Assembly: GCA_031261885.1 (NCBI GenBank)
Contig: JAISIU010000234.1
Span: 1-13,752 of the forward strand
DNA length: 13,752 nt
Reading direction: 5' to 3'
DNA from: Bifidobacteriaceae bacterium
Lineage (GTDB): Bacteria; Actinomycetota; Actinomycetes; Actinomycetales; WQXJ01
Below are positions 6,733 to 12,920 of this stretch, in pieces. Within the stretch, counting starts at the first letter, position 1. The number at the start of each line of letters is the position of its first letter. The notes under the pieces were generated by a model, which ran no database searches, was not told the origin of the DNA, and saw nothing but the letters and a program-made list of their open reading frames with translations. The position numbers were made by a program, and so were the translations under genes.

Positions 6733-6761
6733 ATTATGGTCGCCCCACGCACGTGGGTCAA
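6733..6761 (-). promoter_or_regulatory. Near-consensus sigma-70-type promoter of the importer operon
   Basis: On the - strand, -35 TTGACC (6761-6756) and -10 CATAAT (6738-6733) are separated by exactly 17 bases; each hexamer matches the consensus at 5 of 6 positions. Transcription would begin near 6726, leaving a leader of about 280 bases before GTG at 6445. This is the best promoter match found in the window. Confidence 0.75.
6744..6757. promoter_or_regulatory. Perfect palindrome CCCACG-CA-CGTGGG in the promoter spacer, candidate operator
   Basis: CCCACG (6744-6749) and CGTGGG (6752-6757) are exact reverse complements with a 2-base centre. The palindrome fills most of the 17-base spacer between the -35 and -10 hexamers and touches the -35. 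A protein bound there would block RNA polymerase, so a repressor operator is the natural reading. I saw no second copy in the window. Confidence 0.55.
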
Positions 6762-6769
6762 CCGTTGCC

Positions 6770-6834
6770 GGTAATCTAGTCACCTTTCCCGCCACGTCAG
6801 GAAACGGAACCGCGATCGTTACCAAATTGTGACG
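6770..6834. promoter_or_regulatory. Cluster of GTnAC-type half-sites upstream of the importer promoter
   Basis: GGTAA-TCTAG-TCACC (6770-6784) is an imperfect inverted repeat. GTTAC (6818-6822) and GTGAC (6829-6833) form a pair with the spacing AC-N9-AC. Such spacing is used by actinobacterial OmpR-type response regulators: GlnR boxes have AC-N9-AC, and MtrA sites are 6-mers repeated at 11 bases. The cluster begins 9 bases upstream of the -35 hexamer, a normal place for an activator. Regulator identity is inference only. Confidence 0.35.
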
Positions 6835-6844
6835 AAATGGCGGG
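6788..6844. repeat. Long interrupted inverted repeat in the divergent control region
   Basis: CCCGCCACGTCA segments (CCCGCCA 6788-6794, CGTCA 6795-6799) are matched by TGACG (6830-6834) and TGGCGGG (6838-6844), with a 3-base AAA bulge on the right and a 30-base centre that contains CGATCG (6813-6818), almost exactly on the axis of symmetry. It may extrude as a cruciform or place two protein sites symmetrically between the divergent promoters. Confidence 0.5.
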
Positions 6845-6932
6845 GTGGACGATGCCGAGTGGCGCCGGGCGGCGTGAACGGAACCGTCCGGCATCGGCCG
6901 CGAAATCTTGGCCGTTTCTGTGGCGAAACCCT

Positions 6933-6962
6933 TTGACGGTCTCCCGCGGCGCGTGTTATGTT
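6933..6962 (+). promoter_or_regulatory. Possible promoter of the S8 protease gene
   Basis: -35 TTGACG (6933-6938) and -10 TATGTT (6957-6962) are 18 bases apart, with 5 of 6 and 4 of 6 consensus matches. A start near 6969 would give a leader of about 205 bases before ATG at 7174. It is weaker than the divergent importer promoter. Confidence 0.45.
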
Positions 6963-6976
6963 CGCTGTGGGCGAAC
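6960..6976. promoter_or_regulatory. Inverted repeat GTTCGC-N5-GCGAAC overlapping the protease promoter
   Basis: GTTCGC (6960-6965) and GCGAAC (6971-6976) are perfect inverted arms that overlap the end of the predicted -10 and the transcription start. This suits an operator or a hairpin at the extreme 5' end of the transcript. Confidence 0.45.
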
Positions 6977-7079
6977 GAACTCCCATCGTGGCGACCCCAC
7001 ACGACCCTGACTCTCCTGTGGCAAAACCGCACCCTGAACCCGGGTCACTCTTCGCTCTCCCACGACATCACACCCATCA

Positions 7080-7114
7080 GGCCGGCCGCGCGACGCCGCG
7101 CCACACGGCCGGCC
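7080..7114 (+). promoter_or_regulatory. Leader hairpin upstream of the protease gene
   Basis: GGCCGGCCG (7080-7088) and CGGCCGGCC (7106-7114) are perfect 9-base arms around a 17-base loop that contains a further CGCG/CGCG pair. The hairpin ends 59 bases before ATG at 7174. Both genes that leave this control region therefore have structured long leaders. Otherwise 6977-7173 shows no gene. Confidence 0.5.
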
Positions 7115-7173
7115 CGGAATCCTGACACCATTCCCAATCCCCACATCCAAGCCAAGCGAAGGCGCGATCCCCC

Positions 7174-10100
7174 ATGTCTCATAGACCAACCCATCTCCAT
7201 CCACCGACACCGGGCCACACGGCCCGCCGCGCGCTGATCGGCGCGGCCGTGGCCGGCGCGCTGGCCATCGGCCAGTTCGCGGTCCTCGCCGCCACCGGCG
7301 CCACCCCGCCCGCCGCCGCCTCATCGGCCGGCGCCACGCTCATCGACCAGATGACGAAGCCCGCCTCCAAGGCGGCCGACGCCCAGCCGTACTCCGACTC
7401 CCAAGTGGTCTCCGTCATCGTCGACCTGACCGCACCGAGCGTCATGGACCAGCCCGCCCTCATGGCCGGCTACTCCGACGGCAAATCCGCCGTCTCCTCG
7501 ACCCAGGCCAAGGCCTTCCGCGACAAAGAGGCCGACGGCCAGGCGAAGGTCGAGGCCGCCGTCGCGAAGCTCTACCCGAAGGCCGAGTTCCGCTACAGCT
7601 ACACGAACGTCCTCAACGGCTTCGCGGCCCGCATCCCGTTCGGCCTGATCTCCAAGGTCAAGGCCCTGCCCGGCGTCGCGGACGTCTACCTGTCCGAGAG
7701 CTACCAGGTCCCCGAATCCGCCGACCAGACCGACAGCGCCGATGTCGTCACGGGCGACGGCCAGGCGCTCGGCCCCTCGGGCCCCGTCAACCAGACGGGC
7801 GCGGACCAGGCCTGGGCCGCCGGCTTCACGGGCGCCGGCAAGGTCGCCGCGATCTTCGACTCCGGCATCTGGGACGAACACGAAGCCTTCAGCTACATGG
7901 ATCCGTCCATCACGGCCGCCCACCCCGGCAACTACAAGTCCAAGCAGGACATCGAGAACATCCTCGACGCCAACCCCGAGATGAACCTCTTCACCTCCAG
8001 CTGGTCCACGTGGTTCCACTCCGACATCCAGACCCCGGGCTTCTCCTCCGAGGTCCAGCAGGAGTTCCTCGACGGCGACTTCTGGACCTCCGAGAAACTG
8101 CCGTTCCAGGCCGACTACAACCAGGGCGACACCGACGCCGTCTCCCACCCGTCACTGCCCTACTACTCGACCCACGGCACGCACGTCTCCGGCATCGTCG
8201 CCGGGAACACCGGCAACGGCAAGTTCACGGGCATCGCGAAGGACGCCCAGATCTTCTTCTTCAAGATCTTCGACGACTACGACCCGTTCGGCCAGGAGAC
8301 CGACGAATCCGTGTTCGCGGCGCTCGACGACGCCGTCACGCTCGGCGTCAACGCCTTCAACCTCTCGCTCGGCATCGGCAACGGCAACTCCACCGCGAAC
8401 ACCTACGCCCAGGCCGGCTACCAGAAGGCTTACAACCGCGCCCAGGCCGCGGGCATCTCCGTGGCCGTCTCCGCCGGCAACGACTACCGCGACAACTACT
8501 ACGGCGGGCAGCTGCCCGGCATGAGCCTCGCGACGACGAAGCCGAACGCCGGCACTGTCGGGTTCTCCGGCTCGCTCTACGGGCCGATGACGGTCGCCTC
8601 GAACAACGCGACCGGCTACGACATGCAGTACACGTCCTCCGGTTCCACGGACCTCGTGTTCTCCACCCCGACCGCTGGCGGCGACGCGCCGGCCACGATC
8701 TACGGCCAGCTCGCCCAGTACGACTCCGACGCCACGACCAATCCCGACTGGCAGAAGGGCCTCATGAGCGTGCTGCCCGGCACCTACCCGCTGGTCGACG
8801 TGAAGACCGGATCCGACGCCGACATCCAGGCCGCGACCGGCCAGACCGACATCACGGGCCAACTGGCCGGCAAGATCGCGGTCGTCTCGACGACCATCAG
8901 CGACGTCGCGACGATGCCGTTCAGCAAGGACGTCGAGACCGCGCTCATCAAGTCCGGCGCGAGCGCCGTCATCGTCTACCGTTCCAACTCGAGCTCGGCC
9001 GCCTACCCGGACAACCGCGCCGCCTACTCCGACCCGACGATGCGGACGCTGCCCGTCATCGCGACGCTGGGCCGCACGCAGGGCCAGGCGATCACCGCGG
9101 CGCTCGCCGAGAACCCGGTGTCGGTCCGGTTCGACCACTCGACCACGGACCTCTACTTCGCGAACGGCGACACCGCCGGCGTCCCGGCCACGAGCCAGTT
9201 CAACGTGCCGGACACGCAGTACTTCGCGACGGGCCAGAAGATCGGCGCCACGCTGACCGGGACGTACGATGTCGCGGCCGTGTCCCCGGCCGACGTGTAC
9301 TCCGTCGCTCCGGGCTCGCTGACCGGCAAGGTCGTGCTCGCGCCCGTGACGGCCGGCGCGGGTGAGGCCGTGTTCACCGCCGCCGATGTCTCCGCGCTCG
9401 ACGCCAGCGGCGCCGTCGCCGTCATCGGCTACGAGGTGAGCAGCAGCGGCGCGGGCGCGGGCGCGGTCCCGGTGACCGACCCCGCCCTGCTGAGCGGGCT
9501 GACCGTCCCGTACATCGGGCAGATCGCCGGCACGGCCGCCGCCGTCACGCTGCTGGCCGACGGCGAGCCGATCACGGTCAGCTTCAAGGACCACGTCTAC
9601 GCGACCCGCGCGTCGAGCTCGACGAGCCCGGGGATGCCGTCCGGCTTCTCCAGCTGGGGCGACCCGGAGTCGCTCGACCTCAAGCCCGACATCATGGCCC
9701 CGGGCGGCACCGTCTGGAGCTCCGTGGCCGGCGACGAGGTCCAGAACGCCGACGGCACGTACACGCTGACGGGCACGAACAGCTACTCGACGATGTCCGG
9801 CACGTCGATGGCCTCGCCGGACATGGAGGGCTCGTTCCTCCTGATCCAGCAGATCGTCGACCAGAAGATCCAGAACGGCACGTTCCGCGAGGGGGTCGGG
9901 GCCTACGACGGCACCACGGGCTCGCAGGCCTACTCGAACCTCGTCAACCAGCTGGCCGCCTCGACGGCCACACCGCTGAAGCCGATGACCGGCACCACAC
10001 AGAACCGGTACTTCTCCCCGCGCAAGCAGGGCGCCGGCGAGGTCAACATCGGCCAGGCCCTGAAGAGCGACGTCATCCTGCGCAACCTGGTTACCTACAA

Positions 10101-12681
10101 CCCGGCCACGGGCCAGGCGCCGAGGACCAAGGTTGAGCTCGGCGACAAGGTCAACCCCGAGGACGGCACGATCCAGTTCGCGCTCGACAACTTCGGGCCC
10201 ACCGCGGTGGACTACGACGTCTCCGGCGTGCTGCAGACCGACGCCACGACGACATCGGGCGGCAAGACGTCGCTGACCAGCGGCACGTCCACGACCGGCG
10301 CCGACACCGATCCGATCGAGTCCGCGCAGATCACGCTGGACTCCGTGACGAACGGCGCGCTGATCACGGGCGGGCAGTCGAACAACGTCAACAAGTACGC
10401 CTCCGGCTCGGCCCCGGCCCAGATCGAGGTTCCGGCCGGCACGTCCACGACCGTCACGCTGAAGTTCACGATGGCGAACTCCGACGTCGCCAACTACAAC
10501 ACCCTGTTCCCGAACGGCTGGTTCCTCGACGGGTTCGTGTTCTTCGACGGCACGCAGAACTCCGACAACAACGTCTCGATCCCCGTCAACGGGTTCGTCG
10601 GCGACTGGAACAAGGCGCCGATCTTCGACACGTACAACGCCTACCAGGACATCTCCTCCAAGCAGATCACGGACACCGACTACCCGGAGTACTGGATCAG
10701 CTCGCTCGCGACGCTGTCCAAGGGCGCGGAGGCGCCGCTCGGCGTCAACCAGTTCACGGGCGATCCGTGGCCCGGTTTCAAGGTCGAGAACGAGGCCCAG
10801 CCCGTGCGCGACTACTTCCAGACCGCACGCGACGGAGGGTCGATGAACGGGGACTGGTCGGCGATCAGCCCGAACGGCGACGGCCAGTACGACATCGCCT
10901 ATGCCAACCTCGCGCTGGAACGCAACGCGAAGGCCATCTCCGTGGTCATCAAGGACGCCGCCGGGAACATCGTCAAGACGCTCGGCCCGGAGTACGAGTA
11001 TTTCGAGGAGCGCAACAACGACGGCAACGAGACCCAACAGATCGCGGCCACCTACGGCACGAAGTACAAGCGCGACATGGCGTGGGACGGCACGGATTCG
11101 ACCGGCGCGAAGGTGCCGGACGGCCAGTACACCTATGAGGTGCGGGCCGTGGTCGAGAAGTCGTTCCTCGAGGACCTCGGCTACAACGCGTCGAAGTCGG
11201 CCATCGCGGCCTACCTCGACGCCGCCAGCCCGGCCGCCCCGGTGCAGTCCACGGACTTCCAGCTCAAGGTCGACACCACGGCGCCGACCGTGACGCTCGG
11301 CACGCTCGGGACCGACAACCGGATCGACGTGTCCGCGACCGACGACACCGGCATCCAGGCCATCGCCTACTACTACGACGGCGCCGAGGTCGGCACGCCG
11401 ATGCTCGTCAACTCCGGCACGTACTCCGCGGCCGTCGACCTGACGAACCTCGTGTCCGCCGGCAACTTCGACATCTCGAAGTTCCAGGTCCAGGCCGTCG
11501 ACTACGCCGGCAACACCGGCGTGGGCGGCGCCCGCTCCGACCTGGTCGCGCTGTTCAGCCTGTACACCCAGGTGGCGGGCCAGGAGGCGGGCTACACGGC
11601 CAGCTCGTGGGCTCCGGTCAAGGCCGCGCTCGACGCCGCCGCGGCCGTCCTGCCGTCCACCGGCTCCGGCGAGATCCCGTCCGCCCAGGCCGTCGGCGAC
11701 GCCTACCGGGCGCTGCTCGAGGCTTACTCGAACGTCGTGAAACGGGGTGACACGACGGCGCTGGCCGCCGCCGTCGCCTCGGCCCAGCAGGGCTACCAGG
11801 ACGGCTCCGCCTACACGGCGGCCAGCTGGAAGGCGTACCAGGACGCGCTGACGGCGGCCCAGGCGCTGCTGGCCAGCACGGACGTGAGCCAACCGGACGT
11901 CGACTCCTGCACCCAGGCCCTCGAGGACGCCATCGACGGCCTGATCGACTACCAGCCCGCCACGGTCACGGCCACCGCGACCGTGACCGCGCCGGCCCCG
12001 ACCGTCACCGAGACGGTGCCCGGCCCGACATCGACGGTCACGGCCACGGAGACTGCCACGGCCACCGTGACGGCCCCGGCTCCAACGGTCACCGAGACGG
12101 TGCCCGGCCCGACGTCAACCGTCACGATGCCGGCGCCCACGGTCACCGTGACGCTGCCGGCGCCGACCGTCACTGAGACGGTGCCCGGCCCGACATCGAC
12201 GGTCACGGCCACCTCAACCGCGACGGTCACCTCCCCGGCGCCCGGCCCGACCCAGACCGTGACCCTGCCGGCCGCGACGAAGACGGCGACGGTCCAGGTG
12301 CCCGGTCCCACGACCACGGCCACGGTCCGTGTCGCGGCCCCGCAGCCGACGGCCACGGCCACGGTCACGCTGACGCCGTCCCAGGTCCAGGCGCTCGAAC
12401 GGGCGCTGAAGACCTTGCAGTCGGCCCGGCCCACCATCAAGGGCGTCCACCGCGCCGGCCGCACGTTGAAGGCGATCCTCGGCTCCGACAAGTGGACCGC
12501 CGGCACCAAGATCAGCTACCGCTGGTACAACGGCGGCAAGGCCATCAAGAACGCCAAGGCCAAGACCTACAAGGTGAAGCGCTCCGACAGGGGCGACCGC
12601 ATCATCGTGAAGGTGACGGGCTCGAAGACCGGCTACACCACCGTGGTGCGGGCCTCCAAGTCCGTGAAGATCCACAAGTAG
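7174..12681 (+). CDS. Secreted multidomain subtilisin-like (S8) cell-envelope protease, C5a-peptidase/lactocepin type
   Basis: An 1835-residue exported serine endopeptidase. Domains in order: signal peptide (about 1-45, basic then Ala-rich); I9-like propeptide (about 77-180); S8 catalytic domain with Asp229 (AIFDSGIWD), His334 (HGTHVSG), oxyanion Asn436 (SAGND) and Ser878 (GTSMASP); two PA-like segments inserted before the serine (about 562-657 and 714-805); an Fn3_5-like domain (about 985-1145, with SIPVNGFVGDWNKAP); an ISPNGDG-type Ig-like domain (about 1230-1335); another Ig-like domain (about 1366-1450); two FIVAR-like helical repeats (about 1463-1525 and 1530-1592); a Thr/Val/Pro stalk (about 1595-1735); and a basic C-terminal Ig-like surface repeat (about 1752-1834). 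No LPXTG is present; the only cysteine I see is Cys1579. ATG 7174 has only a weak GAAGG 11 bases upstream. The gene is divergent from the peptide importer, which suggests protein breakdown for nutrition; cleavage of host proteins is also possible for this family. Confidence 0.94.
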   Translation: MSHRPTHLHPPTPGHTARRALIGAAVAGALAIGQFAVLAATGATPPAAASSAGATLIDQMTKPASKAADAQPYSDSQVVSVIVDLTAPSVMDQPALMAGYSDGKSAVSSTQAKAFRDKEADGQAKVEAAVAKLYPKAEFRYSYTNVLNGFAARIPFGLISKVKALPGVADVYLSESYQVPESADQTDSADVVTGDGQALGPSGPVNQTGADQAWAAGFTGAGKVAAIFDSGIWDEHEAFSYMDPSITAAHPGNYKSKQDIENILDANPEMNLFTSSWSTWFHSDIQTPGFSSEVQQEFLDGDFWTSEKLPFQADYNQGDTDAVSHPSLPYYSTHGTHVSGIVAGNTGNGKFTGIAKDAQIFFFKIFDDYDPFGQETDESVFAALDDAVTLGVNAFNLSLGIGNGNSTANTYAQAGYQKAYNRAQAAGISVAVSAGNDYRDNYYGGQLPGMSLATTKPNAGTVGFSGSLYGPMTVASNNATGYDMQYTSSGSTDLVFSTPTAGGDAPATIYGQLAQYDSDATTNPDWQKGLMSVLPGTYPLVDVKTGSDADIQAATGQTDITGQLAGKIAVVSTTISDVATMPFSKDVETALIKSGASAVIVYRSNSSSAAYPDNRAAYSDPTMRTLPVIATLGRTQGQAITAALAENPVSVRFDHSTTDLYFANGDTAGVPATSQFNVPDTQYFATGQKIGATLTGTYDVAAVSPADVYSVAPGSLTGKVVLAPVTAGAGEAVFTAADVSALDASGAVAVIGYEVSSSGAGAGAVPVTDPALLSGLTVPYIGQIAGTAAAVTLLADGEPITVSFKDHVYATRASSSTSPGMPSGFSSWGDPESLDLKPDIMAPGGTVWSSVAGDEVQNADGTYTLTGTNSYSTMSGTSMASPDMEGSFLLIQQIVDQKIQNGTFREGVGAYDGTTGSQAYSNLVNQLAASTATPLKPMTGTTQNRYFSPRKQGAGEVNIGQALKSDVILRNLVTYNPATGQAPRTKVELGDKVNPEDGTIQFALDNFGPTAVDYDVSGVLQTDATTTSGGKTSLTSGTSTTGADTDPIESAQITLDSVTNGALITGGQSNNVNKYASGSAPAQIEVPAGTSTTVTLKFTMANSDVANYNTLFPNGWFLDGFVFFDGTQNSDNNVSIPVNGFVGDWNKAPIFDTYNAYQDISSKQITDTDYPEYWISSLATLSKGAEAPLGVNQFTGDPWPGFKVENEAQPVRDYFQTARDGGSMNGDWSAISPNGDGQYDIAYANLALERNAKAISVVIKDAAGNIVKTLGPEYEYFEERNNDGNETQQIAATYGTKYKRDMAWDGTDSTGAKVPDGQYTYEVRAVVEKSFLEDLGYNASKSAIAAYLDAASPAAPVQSTDFQLKVDTTAPTVTLGTLGTDNRIDVSATDDTGIQAIAYYYDGAEVGTPMLVNSGTYSAAVDLTNLVSAGNFDISKFQVQAVDYAGNTGVGGARSDLVALFSLYTQVAGQEAGYTASSWAPVKAALDAAAAVLPSTGSGEIPSAQAVGDAYRALLEAYSNVVKRGDTTALAAAVASAQQGYQDGSAYTAASWKAYQDALTAAQALLASTDVSQPDVDSCTQALEDAIDGLIDYQPATVTATATVTAPAPTVTETVPGPTSTVTATETATATVTAPAPTVTETVPGPTSTVTMPAPTVTVTLPAPTVTETVPGPTSTVTATSTATVTSPAPGPTQTVTLPAATKTATVQVPGPTTTATVRVAAPQPTATATVTLTPSQVQALERALKTLQSARPTIKGVHRAGRTLKAILGSDKWTAGTKISYRWYNGGKAIKNAKAKTYKVKRSDRGDRIIVKVTGSKTGYTTVVRASKSVKIHK
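11958..12378 (+). repeat. Repetitive DNA encoding the Thr/Val/Pro-rich stalk
   Basis: The segment GAGACGGTGCCCGGCCCGAC, or a close variant, recurs at 12010, 12094 and 12175, giving periods of 84 and 81 bases (28 and 27 residues). It encodes PAPTVTETVPGPTSTVT-type units with shorter APTVTVTLP variants between them. The stretch is acid- and base-poor and extended, like a wall-spanning stalk, and is a likely site of O-glycosylation and of copy-number variation. Confidence 0.85.
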
Positions 12682-12697
12682 GCCCGGTGAACGCCGC

Positions 12698-12729
12698 CGC
12701 CGCGCCCGGTGCATTGCTCAGGCGCGGCG
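12698..12729 (+). terminator. First hairpin after the protease gene
   Basis: CGCCGCGCC (12698-12706) and GGCGCGGCG (12721-12729) are perfect 9-base arms with a 14-base loop. It starts 17 bases after the stop codon and precedes the stronger hairpin at 12751. No U-run follows. Confidence 0.5.
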
Positions 12730-12749
12730 ACGGCAAACCCTGACAGGCA

Positions 12750-12787
12750 CGGGGCCCCGGTCCTCCGAGAGGAGGGCCGGGGCCCCG
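12750..12787 (+). terminator. Strong terminator hairpin after the protease gene
   Basis: A stem of about 17 pairs (12750-12766 with 12771-12787), with a single G-U pair and a GAGA tetraloop, followed by GTCTGTCTC. It is the most stable-looking simple hairpin in the window and lies about 70 bases after the stop of the protease gene. The U-run is poor, as is usual in high-G+C actinobacteria. Confidence 0.82.
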
Positions 12788-12885
12788 GTCTGTCTCCCCA
12801 CAAAGGTTCCCCTCCCGCCCCGGGCGCGCCCCGACATCGTGCACCCCCACTCCAGTTCACCGACTGTGAATACCCCGGCCGGGTC

Positions 12886-12914
12886 TTGTCGTAAACACTC
12901 CCAGCTGGGACTAT
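12886..12914 (+). promoter_or_regulatory. Weak candidate promoter for a leaderless transcript of the PLP-enzyme gene
   Basis: TTGTCG (12886-12891) and GACTAT (12909-12914) are 17 bases apart, with 4 of 6 and 3 of 6 consensus matches. Transcription would begin at about 12921, the A of the start codon. No clear Shine-Dalgarno precedes that ATG, which fits a leaderless message. The remainder of 12788-12885 shows no gene or clear element. Confidence 0.3.
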
Positions 12915-12920
12915 GGCCCC

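Noticed and set aside
6468..6761. A 97-residue - strand open frame in the divergent region as a leader-peptide gene
   Set aside because: Its start lies upstream of the predicted -10 hexamer, it has no ribosome site, and its Pro/Thr/Arg-rich composition follows from the C-rich strand.
6960..6976. LexA (SOS) box at GTTCG...CGAAC
   Set aside because: The half-sites are in the reverse order (GTTCG then CGAAC, 7 bases apart) to the actinobacterial SOS box CGAAC-N4-GTTCG.
8152..11892. A 1246-residue - strand open frame opposite the protease gene, and a 451-residue + strand frame at 8010-9365
   Set aside because: Both overlap the clearly coding protease frame and have shadow composition (Arg/Val/Gly- or Arg/His-rich) with no recognisable motif.
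11958..12378. CRISPR-like regular repeats
   Set aside because: The repeats are in frame, encode a Thr/Val/Pro stalk, vary between units and lack unique spacers.
12600..12681. Sortase (LPXTG) anchor at the protease C-terminus
   Set aside because: The end (SKSVKIHK) has no LPXTG, hydrophobic segment or charged tail; the TVTLP strings in the stalk are not sortase motifs.
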